A stretch of DNA of 64,000 bases from Spodoptera frugiperda (taxonomy: Eukaryota > Arthropoda > Insecta > Lepidoptera > Noctuidae). The stretch spans positions 3,416,001 to 3,480,000 of the forward strand of contig NC_064214.1 in NCBI RefSeq assembly GCF_023101765.2, read 5' to 3'. The first letter of the stretch is position 1, and each line of letters starts with the position of its first letter. The notes beneath the pieces are model-generated. The model did no database searches. It was not told where the DNA came from and was given only the letters and a program-made list of their open reading frames with translations. The translations under genes and the position numbers were made by a program. Shown piece by piece: positions 22,736 through 35,800 of the stretch.

Positions 22736-25339
22736 CATTTTGTGGTAGGATCATAAAATGACGTCTGATAGGTCTGAAACATTGTACCCGCATCAAGCAG
22801 CTTGGAGAAGAAGAAGTAACAAAGAAGATTGGTATACATAAATACTTATATATTATGACTAAGTATATAGAAGCGAAACAAGAAAATTATACATATCTGT
22901 AGCTGAAAGTAACAACCGATCTATGTAAATTTAAAATCTGGTTCGATGTAGGTTTTTGAATAGAAATAAAACTCATGTAAAAAATCGATCTCAATCCGAA
23001 GATTTTGAGTCAACTTCGGTCGATAAACGATATATGAATTTCAATTGATTAGTTGTAAACAAGGCCACAATAAGTAGCTTAATGGATTATGAAGGATAGT
23101 AAAGCAGTTTCCATATTTTCCATCTGTTTTAGAATATATCTGTTCATCGTAAATTCTTCGTTTCATATTCGTTTGAACTGAATATTATAACAAGTCGTGT
23201 CTGTTAAAATAATAAATCATCCATTAGATACGTCTTGTAATGTAAACAACGTTTTCAGGGTTGATTGAATATGATTTGAGATTTTTAGTACCAACCTACT
23301 TAAATACATGTAAATACAATTATGAAAGACATGATACTGAAATTTGTATTCTATTATTAGGTGGATATTTACTTAGGTCCCTTCAGATGTGTCGTAACAA
23401 TAAGGGTATCTACATAGGTATGGCGGCCACTAAGTGGTTTGAGGAAGTAAAAGTCTCAAATTTCCTAGTTTTTCTTCCTGTAAAGCCAGCTTTTGAGAGA
23501 AACTCGACTCGGACTCGGAAGAAAGGTCCTGGAGGTCTTTTCTAGGTTTAATCCTGTCATCAAAAGAAATGCATTGATGTCTAAGTATTCTTACATTGAA
23601 AGAGTAAACAAATACAGATCAGATGAGTTAGTAAGGAAAATCCCGTGGCCTTTCAAAGGACGGAACGAAAAAATACAAAAAAAAATACTTAGGTACCTAC
23701 GTCGGTATACTTGAGAAAAATAACCGTCGTGAACTTCACGTCACTTCGTTGGTGACCTACAAATGCAGCTGTACAGTGTACCTATAGTTACCCAATCGAT
23801 ACTGTTTAGTCGACTATGCGTAGGTATGACTATCTTCATCAGACGTCCCTATTACTTGATTACCCTCGAAGCAGGGCCGCACCCCGCCTACGTCACCTCA
23901 GATAATAACGTAAAGTTGCATATGACCTTGTAGGCAACCACTTTAAATAGTTCCATAGCAATTTTTAGATTATTATCGTCCTTATATTCATTCTACAAAA
24001 CTAATTTTCTAGAGTTGCGTATCGAAGGACCAAAATACTTTTACTATTAAATTGCTCTATATTTCTTGATGGGTGATATAGCTATTCCTTACAAACACAT
24101 TTTAAAAGCGTGTTAAACGAACGTGATTCTTAAAATCCACGGTTTTCCTTAGCAACTTGTTGGACGTTCACCACCCGTATTTAGGGGAAGGCAATCAACA
24201 GGTGGACGCACTGTTTGACACGATAAACAAATTTAATTACCCTTTAACCTGACGTTAAGCTTTTAGAGCTAAAATGGTTAAAGCAGAACAGGTTGTCCTT
24301 TAACTGTCAGCATTAAATAATTGCATTACCTGCCTTTGGAAATCCCCGGTCAGAAATAAAGTAATCTTGAGGAAAGTTTTGTCGACTAATTCTGTATTCA
24401 GCTAAGGTTTCATCGTACATTCGACTACATGTTTTTATCAGTTTAGGAATACAGCTAAAGACACGTTTCTATATGGGTTCTTAATGATAGCAAATAAATT
24501 TCATAATGTAGATAGACCATCCTCAATCATTTCTCGATCGGCCCTGAAGGTATCCTTGCAAGAAACAGGGAGGTGACCAGCATTCAGCAGCCACCTGACT
24601 CTTTATTAAGTCGACTACTTAATTTATAAGCACCCAAAGGACCAATCATGTACAAAGAAAAAATGAGGTTGCATATTTGTAAAAGCAAGTAAATAGAACT
24701 GCTTCTAAGTAAAAGATCCTGACTTGAATGTATTTAAATGAGATCATTAACAACATGTTATCATATTATCACTGTATCACCGTAGCACATGAGTTAAAAT
24801 CCGAGATAACACTCTGGTAGTCGACAGAAGTCAGACAGAGATCTTTTTACGATTCTTTTTATGATTAAATGGTTTAGTGGTACATAAGACAAATAGATAA
24901 TGTATTCAAACTCCTAACATTCGAATAAAATTTTAATTTTATTTTAGTTTTCCTCCATTCCTTGTCATTATACTCGTTATATTTATATTTGTTGAACAAT
25001 TGGAGTTTATTCCATAAATAAACCAAACTATTTCCACGTATTATTTACACATCAAAACATTGTTTACATATCCTTTAGGCTAAGTAAAATGGTATAATAT
25101 TCGAAACGATTTCATATAAATTATAACAAATATATCTACAATCGTTTCCGCAATAACCACTATGTTTGCATCGCGTTGCTGTAATTTATGTTATTTTAAA
25201 AATCGTCAGTTCATACAAAAACTGCGGTGGCAAGATAACTATTGTCGAACGATCGGTCATTACCTTTATTGTTCGCACGCTTTTGTGTTCATGTATCAGG
25301 TGTTGTTTTTTTATGTATTTACAGAAGCATAACTAAGCT

Positions 25340-25424
25340 AAGTGTTCTTTGAATTCTGTGCTGCGGGAATGTGCTCAATTTCACGGCACTGAAGGAAATA
25401 TGGACAACATACATAGACAATTGG
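25340..25424 (+). other. Possible alternative leader exon of NKCC-A
   Basis: An ATG at 25400-25402 opens eight codons that end at a strong donor TTGG|gtgagt (near 25424). Spliced to the 29699 acceptor it would stay open into the uORF of that exon and stop before the NKCC-A start. It cannot be an alternative N-terminus but could be an alternative 5'UTR with a small upstream ORF. Weak evidence: one donor and one phase match. Confidence 0.2.
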
Positions 25425-27404
25425 GTGAGTGAGTTTCTGTTAACATTTAAGAGCCAGCCTTACCCGATGTAGAGGGATTGGGACTTAGACAGGCCCTTCT
25501 TAATATACCTTCATCTACATACGTTAAAATTTACAAAACTGTTTGATGAATTTCAAAATATAAAAACATCAAATTCTAAGTAGCAACACAATATTGATTT
25601 CTTTTTGCACGGTAACAATAACAAAATAAGCAATTGAGACCACTTCTTACAAGGGCCACCTAACTAAGTAGCTACAGCCTACACTTATTTTATTTTTTCA
25701 TAAAGAGGCAGACTTTTGTTAAGATATTTCATACTAAATAAACGAGACTAGACAGCTTCTCAATCTGAAGTGTTTACTACTCCCGAGAAAAGATATTTTC
25801 GGGATGACATAAGTGTCTATCTTAATGTCGAACCTTTTTCCAGTAGGAAAGAAAAGAGCTCTACTTGTATGTATGTAGAATGTACTTTAGTATATTTATC
25901 GTCAAGCACATTCAAATTTCGTCATGTAAACAGTAAATGTTCTAAACTGACGGAAGTTGTCGTAACCTTTGGGTAGCCGCCAAAAATAACCCTATAACGT
26001 GACGTCATCTCCATATGATGTATGTATACTCTGTACCCACCATTTGAGGACATTACGACCTGTTAAATGAGATCGTTATGAAGGTAACATTTGTTCTTGA
26101 TAATGATAACAGCGGTTATCGAACATACCTTACCTAAAGGGGCTGAAAAGCAGAAAATACGAACTTTTGATGGTAAAAGTCAGATGAAAAATGGTTTAGT
26201 TTGCGAAAAGGAGGATGCATTTCTGCAGCACTGCAGGATATCTTTCGAACGTAGACGATGACGCATGTGTCATTTTGTTTTAGTAAACGAACTTGCAAGT
26301 ACCAATTACCACATATAAAAGACACGCGTAAAGCGTAACTTAGTAGAGTTGACAAAAACCTGTGATCTCCAAGAATGTCAACTTAAACAAGCACTTATTT
26401 GGCAATATTGTGATCTAATACAACAAACAACGATTGCTACATTACGCAGCTTTAACCGAACAAATGAAGGTGTGAAGACCGTTCCCTTTTTGTAAACATT
26501 TATTGTTACTGCAAAGGTAAAACTGTACAAACTGTAACTTAAGTTTAATACTTAAGGTATGTCCAGTTATTTGTGTTGTAATTATCGAATGCCCGATTGT
26601 GTATTTTCTGGTCCTTTAGTACACAAACAATATCAAAATCCTACATTAAATATTTGGTTATTTACAGTATTTTTAAGAATTTATAAAATAAATGGAAAAT
26701 TTTGTCTACTTAATCAAGAAGCTACATTTTGAATTTACTTTGCTGAATAAGTATTTGCTTGGTTAGATAATCTACCAATTTTCCTTATGGTTTTTCATTG
26801 AGAAAATATCGATTGCCCTAATTTTAACTAAATTTTATTATTTTGATTATCCTATTAGGTTTTCCAAAACGCAATAAAACTACAAAGCTCTTCTTTGTAA
26901 TTAGGTAAAATATTATGTTTTTTCCTATTATAACAATAAAAGACGTGGTTCGGTGAGAAATAATACCTTAGCAACATTTTAAAGAGCTCAGAGAATTGAT
27001 CATAAAAAGTTTTAATAGACATTTTAACTAGGAATTAACCTATCTGAGAAAAAACGTCTCTAAACAATAGAAACATTGCGAAATTAAAGTATAATAAAAC
27101 TAAAGTTGTCAATTAAAATACATAAAAAATACAGTCATTTTGAAAAAAACTGGTTAAACGTGTTTCTTTAATAAATGAATAGTTAATCGATCAACTGACC
27201 TATTCTAACAAAATACGAGTTAACACTTATACGTAGGAATGAGTACTCAAGTTAAATATTCTTGTTTTAAGTTAATTACACACGTGACACGGTGCCACAT
27301 ATGTAATAGGTACATACACGGTGATAACTCAAAAAAATATTCTTGGTATAAAATGCTTTATGTTTCAGTAATTCATTCGTTTTATTATACCTTTTAATTA
27401 CGTA

Positions 27405-27510
27405 TCATCGTCATCTTCAATAATAGCCAATGACAGTCCATGGCTAGACTATGAGCCTCCTTTACATGAAAGAGGTTTGCCATAATTTCCCTGCTTGGAA
27501 GGCGGGATGG
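27405..27510 (-). repeat. LINE 3'-tail-like fragment
   Basis: GACAGTCCATGGCTAGACTA, a CCTCCTTTACATGAAAGAGG-type segment and TGCTTGGAAGGCGGGATGGA resemble the minus-strand tail of a common moth LINE; a related copy is at 5540. Confidence 0.4.
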
Positions 27511-29698
27511 AAATGGCATACCTAGTTAACTAATTAAAATATGATTATAATTATATTGATGATGTTTAACTAGTCAGTAACATTGTTCCACGCTGTACTA
27601 AAACTGGTCGTTTGAACAACTAAAACAAGATAAGAACAGAAGGACCATTTAATTTGATAAGCATGTTACTTTATTATGGCATCTTGTCATTTACCTATGG
27701 TGGCATTTGTTTAGTTTACTAGTCAGAAGGATTAGTTTCTGGTTTATTATGTGGCCTGTTAGTTGACTAACTAACCAGAAGCATAAGAAACATTTTTCAT
27801 ACAGTGGTCATAAGAAATGTCTTCTTAAGCCACCAGAGCCTGATCTGGTTTAAATTACAAGCTTCTCATAAAAAAACACTAATTAAAAAAAACATTAGGT
27901 CGCATTTACCTATACTACAAAAAAAAAAACAAAAAAGAAAAATACGTTAAGTCGTTATTAAATTCACACTTATGTATGAATTAATTAATTATTATAATAT
28001 TATCGATGTTAATTCTTGTCAGTCATTACTCAAACTGGTCCTTCGGTCCGCATTCTCTGAAGTGATGTTATCAAAGTGGCTTTACCAAGTCACGTGACGT
28101 TGAACATGCGTTGTCTCAGTCTTTGTGGGCTGAGTTGTGTTTCCCCCATAACCGGTCGTAACCAGCCAAAACCCGACTGAAGTCTTCGAAACAAACCTCG
28201 TAAGGTTTTATGTGTTTCACATAACGGAGTAATGGAGTTTCTTTTGTTCAAGTATAAACCAACCATTGACATGTAAACTGTTTAATAAATGAATGTTTGT
28301 ATTTGGAAATAAATAATGTCTTTATACTCTAAACTAAGTTTTGGTAGTAGGTAACCATGTCAGTATATTCAGTATAAGATTTTTTGTGTCAATGATGGCG
28401 TCATTTGTTAGAGCTAGACAAGGACCGAGATAATTAATGAATGATGTTTGTCTTATTCAATTAAATAGAAAATGGCACGTCTTTCAATTATGTTTAGTGA
28501 CATATCAGCTGTTTTTTGAACGCTACATTAAAATAAAAACACTAGACACTTTTATTTCTTGTTTGTTAATCCCTATATTGATCTATAGTCAAGGAATCTG
28601 GGGAAAAGGCAAAAGGGATTATGTTTGATAATCCCTTTTGATCTATAGTCAAGGATTCTTCCTTATTAGACTCTCTCTCTCTTACTTACTTACTGTTACT
28701 CTCTCACCCAGGTATCCCGGTTAGGACGATGGCAAGGGAACCACATTCTGACGTAGCTGAACGATAAACTAGTTCAAAGCGGATTTGTTTATTTGTTTAA
28801 TGGAAGGCCAGCTAATTAGTCATCTCATAAAATCTTTGTCCTTACAATCTCAAAGAGTAGCACGTGTAATCTTTATTGATAAATATCGGAAGTCGATGTT
28901 CTAGTGGCTATCAGTCACATAGTATATTGCTGCACAATCATTGTCTGGCTAATATTAAGAATAAGTGACTTATTATCTAGACTCTAGACGACAAACTTGT
29001 GAAATTTTATTTTTAAAATCTGGGTGATTTAAATATTACGTGAAATAACTCATGAGTTAAGTTAACTGCGATAACTTGACTATTTTTAAAAAAAGCTTGA
29101 GTAAAAGAAGCTTTGGTTAAGTTAATGGTAAACTTCAGATAATGTAGATTTGAGATTAAAATAACTTGCAGTAGTTAAATGGTTGTATAGAATATTTTCC
29201 AAAATGACAGACAATACCAATAAAGAAATTAAAACAAGAGGCAAACGATACTGAAAATTTTCCATCAGCCGACACATTTAGTTTAATTTCACATGCCTAC
29301 CTAGTAAATATCATTTACTTTAATTATTTCATACATTTGAGGTGAAGCTAGACGTACTTATAGTTATTACATTAATCGTGTACATAACTATGTCTAAAGA
29401 AAACGTTAAAGTAATTAAGTAGAGTACAGAGACTGATAACATATTGTCGTGTTAGCTGACTATTACAGGGCACAAAAAATTTCATGTATGAAACGTAATC
29501 CCTAGAGTTTTCCAACGTATACTACTACTTCTACATTATGAAAACAGTTGTAGTAATAAAACAATCAATTAAATTACTTGTAATGTTATTTTAACATATC
29601 TAGTAGATCTAGTTTAAAAAAAAAACTGTTTTTGAAAATAGTCTCTAAGTTAACTCAGCTGGTGTAGTTCATAATTTTTTTTCTTTCTTTCTTTTCAG

Positions 29699-29836
29699 AT
29701 ATAGTGCGAAACAAAATTATGTGGTTTTGGGAAACAACAAGGAAATATTTCGTCACAATAAAGCTACGAGAGGTAGTGTCGTACAAGTGTAGCTTCCGGT
29801 AGTCTACCGATTTGACATCAATATGGAAGAAAATAG
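29699..29836 (+). other. NKCC: NKCC-A start-codon exon with 5'UTR uORF
   Basis: The acceptor tttcttttcag and donor AATAG|gtaagc bracket 138 bases. The last 14 are coding from ATG 29823. Upstream, an ATG at 29719 opens a 27-codon frame stopping at TAG 29800-29802, twenty bases before the main start. This could tune translation of the transporter; whether it is used is unknown. Confidence 0.6.
29823..29836 (+). CDS. NKCC: NKCC-A coding exon 1
   Basis: ATG GAA GAA AAT AG|gtaagc: Met-Glu-Glu-Asn plus two bases of Arg5. Start context is favourable (A at -3). The RFTV kinase-docking motif is split across this junction. Confidence 0.85.
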
Positions 29837-32800
29837 GTAAGCTGCATATTTAATGTATTTATAGTACTTTAATCTGCCTATAATTCTATAAAAATTTTAG
29901 TAATTAAGTGTAAAATAAACCTGTTACCAGTTTTCATAAAATCTCTCTTAAATTATCAAAATACTTGATTAAAATAAAAGTTGGTCCTTTTTGGTCCTTA
30001 GGGACGCATAATAAATTTATTGTTGCTGCAACTTCCAAACAGCACAAAATTAAAAATTGGTTTAAATTTATTTCTTTATCACTAGGTTTACTGTCTCCGC
30101 CGTGGAGGGAGAATCCAAAAAGAATGGCATCCACATGGGAGCCAATATCATCACCAGACCTTTACGAACGTCTGCTGAGACCGTAGAACGAGGAGCAGGA
30201 AACAATGGCCAATCAGACACATGGCTGCATGACGCTGGATGGAGAAGAAAACGCTCATTGGCCCAACTTACCAGAGAAGCTCTGCCACGATTGGACAATT
30301 ATAGGAATTCGAAGAGAGCTTTGAAAAGGCCTAGTCTTGGAGAGCTACATGGAGATCATCTTATTACTGAAGAGGTAAGTTAAGAAGGCTAAAAGCTAAA
30401 ATTATCCTTACCTACAATGGGACAGAGTTAAACTGCTCTTCTTCAGATTAATTCAAGTATTAGCTGTGCCTAGTAATTTAGGACCCTGATCCGGAACTGC
30501 GGACTACCTAGCGTTTATAGGGTTTACCGGGGTTCCGGCTTGAAAAGCAGGAGTAGGAATGGGATGTATTTTAGTTAGTAAGAGTTTAACCCTCCCCATC
30601 GCCTCGCCCAAGGCGAGACAAGCCATTGGATGATTTCCCCCCCTTAAAGGAAAGGGTAGGATATATAAGTATGTAGGTAGTTACTAAGCAGACTATATCA
30701 TAAATTTTCCACTATGTAATGACCTTTTAGCCTTGAAAGCCATAATTGTTTTGTGAATTCTCACCAAAAAGCCAATGTCATCTCATGCAGCACCCGTCAT
30801 TACGATTATTGATCTCATACAATCAAAGTGTCGTTAGCGGTTAGACAACATTTATATTAGCGTTCCATGTTTCGCCGTATAGGAAAGAATTATGTACATA
30901 TTATTTTTATGTATGTAATTATTTTGCCGTAATTATAAAGCTGAGCATAAAATCTGTTCTCGGTTTTGGGAAAATTTTCTTTTTGCAGAACATAATTATG
31001 AATTTATAATACTGTGTGCACATGTTTAAATTCAGAACAACTATCCACTATTATTCTTCTCATATTAAATACAAAATTATATTTGTGTCACAATTTTTTT
31101 TTGTTATAAACCTACTTTAATTTTTCCATATATGTATATATAGAATTGGCATACCTATCGAAGACACAGCTATTATAATTATATTGGGTATCTAATAATG
31201 TCGTATTGTCAATCAGGTTATTTTCAAATATTGCTGGATATAGCAGTAGTATGTCGTGGAGCTCGATTTTCATCACTTCGCATCCTCCATGATAAGGATT
31301 AGTTACTCCTTACAGTTGCTAGTCGCTATCCGCATTATTACAACGATAATTACCTATCTGATCTGACTGCACTATTATACAGACAATGCACAATAAACTT
31401 ATATGGATATGATTTGTAAAGATAGCATTTAATGAAACTCCAGTCTGAGTACTAGATATAAATAAGCAGTATATGGTAACTAAATAGTAGGTATCCAATA
31501 AATAATTAATTTCGTCCGCCATTTAACTTTTTTATTCCCTGAAACTATATTTATATATACTTAATTCACTCAAACTTTGTACGAATTTGGTTTAGTCATA
31601 AAAAACATTTCTTTTTATGTATCTCCTGTTTTCCAGATATCGCTGAAAATCTTCATTTCAGATTGGGAAAAGTTTTATAATCAGTTTCGATTCACCATGC
31701 ATCTTCAGTTTAAGCGTTATTAAATTAGTACATTTATAAATAAATACGAAATAAACTACTCTAAGAACAAAGCATCAGTAGCCCTTTCAAACGTTGGTCT
31801 TGCACACAATGCGGTGCATCTATTTTCTCCTGATTAATTGTGCCAACAAACCAAGCAGGTTTATGTGCATATTGCATTTATACAAACTGTCGGTAATAGA
31901 CTAGTTTATGTTTCATATATCAGATTCAAAGAATGCCAAACTACTAATAAACGATAATACCTTAATAAGATGGACGTTGCCGTAAAAAGGACTTCTAAGG
32001 GAAATATTTTCCTAGAAAAAGAAAAGCGAGGTTAAAAAGTAGGTTTAATAATATTTTTCCAGATAGATATTCATTTTGTTCTAGTGCTTTTAATACAACT
32101 GCTGCCTGGTACCTTCGCGTAGAATTGATGTTTCCTAAGTACGAGGAATACATTACCTATACATATAATTAGTTTACGGACGGGACGGTAAAGCTAAGCT
32201 CGATCCACATTACATAGGGCTTTACAGTGTCAGGGAATACAGCTCTAATATTGTGTAATAAGCAGGATTGCTACATGAACGATGAAACAAAAGAATAAAT
32301 ATTATGTGCTCGTCATGGAAACATACGTACAAAAACAAAGGAATTGAAGTAAATCAGATACTTATTAAACAATAAACGATTGCCCACTAAGTTTAACAGC
32401 AAAGATAAGTATCGATAAGCCTTATAATGTTTTGCATGTGGAACAGGAAAATTGAGTATGCGGCGGATTCGACCGGTGCGATCCGGAGCAAGCCGCGCCG
32501 TACAAGCGGGCGCACTTGAGAGCTTGGCCAACGAACAACCACTCGCGTTACAATCTATACACTTTTTTACTTAGCCATAAATAATATGAGTACTTTTAAG
32601 TGTGTATATGTTATTTAAATTAAGGTTATATGTGTTAAAATGTTTTCGTACGATGGTATTTACTATAGAAATGTATTAGGCGAGGATCTAAAAGCTCTGG
32701 TGATGACGTCACGGCTGCGGGCTGACTTGACCCAAAATATTGAGTGATCTGTAATCTCGGTGCGCGGCTTGTTACATACAGCAGATGCAGCAGACAGTGA

Positions 32801-35800
32801 TCATTATAATATGCATATTTATTATGCAAAACATTTTTCATCTGCGGAAATTTCCGTTGGCTACTGAATAAATGGGAAAACTTTATCTAAGTAACATTTA
32901 AATAAATATTTGGTTGAGAAAACTTTAATGTTTTTTCTCCAGTACTTTTCGTAAATAGTGTTTGGGATCGGCATTGAGTTTGAGCCAGATTTGGCTGTAT
33001 GTCAATATTTTTCGTGGATCGACTACCCTCCACAATCCAATAAGGGTTATCACCCTTCCCAGTCTAATCTAAGTTTTCCGTAAGGATATAAACATAAATA
33101 GGTAATGTTTATTGTTATGTAAACAAAATAAACCTAATGGCGGTCACGAGACACGTTGATTCGCCACGTCTGGGAACAATACACAAGCGCATTGTTATGG
33201 CATAGATTATACACGAGTGCGGGACAGCCGGTTCCCATCATGGCGGCGAATGCCGTCACCTGCCACTCACCGGTCTGATTACATCCATGATAATCATCTG
33301 CATCACACACGACAGAAACAATAAATTTACTGATTTATGTTTACACATATTGTTGCCGATTAGATACACCTTTATTTTGCCATTAAATGGTCAGTCAATG
33401 ACAAGAATCCATTAAATAAAATTAACGGTACATTTTGTTGCAGGACGAGAAAGTACAACAACAACAGACGAGAGATACAAAGTCACCGACACCTGCTATT
33501 GGAATAAAATTAGGATGGATTCAAGTAAGTTTATTCGTTTTTCAGGAACTATCATTTACTTACACATTTTTTCTTTCAAGATAAATCCTGATTCAAACTT
33601 ACTTTCATAAAAAAGATTCCTGACATTTACTGATTGTAGTTCAAAACTTGTTTTATTCTTCTTTCTCTTAGAATTATTTACGTTTAAAAAGAGTCCTTTG
33701 CTAAATATTCTTTCAAGGTACAACGATGACATTAAAGCTATGATTAATTTCTAGGGTGTGCTGATACCATGTCTGCTGAACATCTGGGGTGTGATGCTAT
33801 TTCTCCGCATATCCTGGGTAGTATCTCAAGCGGGTATCGGACTATCTCTGGTCATCATCGCCATATCTGCCTTCGTGTGTGTCATCACAACACTCTCCAT
33901 GAGCGCTATATGCACCAATGGAGAAGTAAAAGGAGGTTTGCTAAAGTTTTTATATTTGTTTGTCAAAATTCAAATGTTTACCGGTTCTACAAGTCTGAGA
34001 GAAATTAAATTGTGTTCTAGATCAGTCGTAGGCAGAACCATCTAGTTGATGGATATTTTCTATTCTACAATCGATTCCAGAAGTTTTGTTATGATTGGTA
34101 CATTTCTTTGTAAAATGAATCAAAGATAATTGAATTACGAATACTTATTGAGTGATAGTACATATCTTGGCATCTACACCAATAACTATTTATGCAGCGA
34201 CGTGACTCATCGCCTGCTAGCAAGCGATTCTTGGGAATTCATTTTCGATTTCCACTGTTGCTTGCCGTTGCACTGTTTAGATTGGCATGGAATGGTCCGA
34301 GCCTTAAAGTCCTCGTAAAGCTGCTATTTATATAGCTGAGGCAAACGTCCTCAACTCCTCACCTAACTGCTCTCAAATTATAGCCTTGTCTGTCGTGTTT
34401 AGTTCTAAGAGTTACGGTATAGCTTAATGATCACTTCTCTCAGCTAGACTGTCATTAAATAGTCTTTGCTCTATTAGATAGGTACCAAATAGTTTCCACA
34501 GCCAGTTGTCTCCTGTCTTTACTGATTGACTTCGGCCTATTTACGACGTTGGATAACAAGTGCACCAAGGTTGAGCACGATGTAAACAATGAAGTTGTGG
34601 TTCCTTTAGCCTTTTGTGTGAACCAGAGAAAAGTAACGACTTAGTAACACAGTGCTACTAAATAATATGACGTCATTTACACAATAGGTCACAGTAATCT
34701 CTATTAAGATTAACATCTGCGACGTATGATCACGGAAGGTATACTATACAATACAGTCTTTCTATGTATGTTTGAATAACTAAAACTTGAGAATCATTTT
34801 GGGAAATCGGGTAGTGACGTAGGAAAGTCAATATGATAGGTGATTCAAAAATTAAACTGTATAAAATTTAGGACAAATTAAAGTGGTAAAAAAGTACACA
34901 CTTTAGAAAGTGGTGCATAATCTGCTCTTTCAGAGATTTTCGTCTGTTATTGGGCTTAATGTTGCAAAGGGCAAACATGAGATAAAATTATTCCTAAAAC
35001 AATTTTCATCCCACAGGTGGTATCTACTACATAATCTCAAGATCCTTGGGTCCTGAGTTCGGTGCTTCAGTGGGCATTATCTTTGCCTTCGCCAACGCAG
35101 TCGCAGCCAGTATGAATACGATTGGTTTCTGCGACTCCTTGAATGACCTTCTGAAGAGTTATGACCTGAAGATAATTGATGGTGGACTGAATGACGTCAG
35201 GATCGTGGGAGCCGTGGCGCTGGTCGTCATGTGCTTCATCTGTGCTGTTGGCATGGACTGGGAAAGTAAAGCACAGGTGAGTTTAGAATAGATTCAATAC
35301 TGTTGATAAAAGTTGAACTAATACTATATAGTATGATTTGATACTATATATGACTTGAATGCTTTAAGCAAACTGATTCTTTACTTGTTTTTGGCGAGAC
35401 AGATGTGTAAAGGCTTGGCTGCAATTCGAAGAAAACTTTCACTTACTTGCTCCTTTTCGTTTCGTAGGTGTTTAAGTTATACAAGAATTTGTTCCTTAAA
35501 TATCTACTTAGCACTTTTATAACTACATGTAATTTTTTATTGTTGCCATAATCAATTCAATATCGTTATAATTCGTTGGACGATAAACATTTTTTCTAGA
35601 CTGTTGATAGGACTAATAATAGATTTAATAGCCGACGAAATATTACGATTCACGGTCATGTTAATTGACTTTTTTACATAAATGTCCTATGGCTATAAAT
35701 CAGGCCAAAATTCGTTCGCAGGTCACGAGCTTGTATTGCCAATTGCTAGAAATAGATTTCCTGATATGATTTACATCGATTCAACAATCATGCTCGCAGG

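Larger units (their letters stand above)
19196..29698 (+). other. Presumed first intron of NKCC-A
   Basis: Over 10 kb of AT-rich DNA with no supported coding exon. It contains the Helitron-like end (20335), dispersed repeat (20918), foldback structure (21728-22107), a long element ending in an ACAG microsatellite (22108-22735), a LINE tail (27405) and a possible alternative leader exon (about 25340-25425). Short open frames here lack splice signals and domains. Confidence 0.4.
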
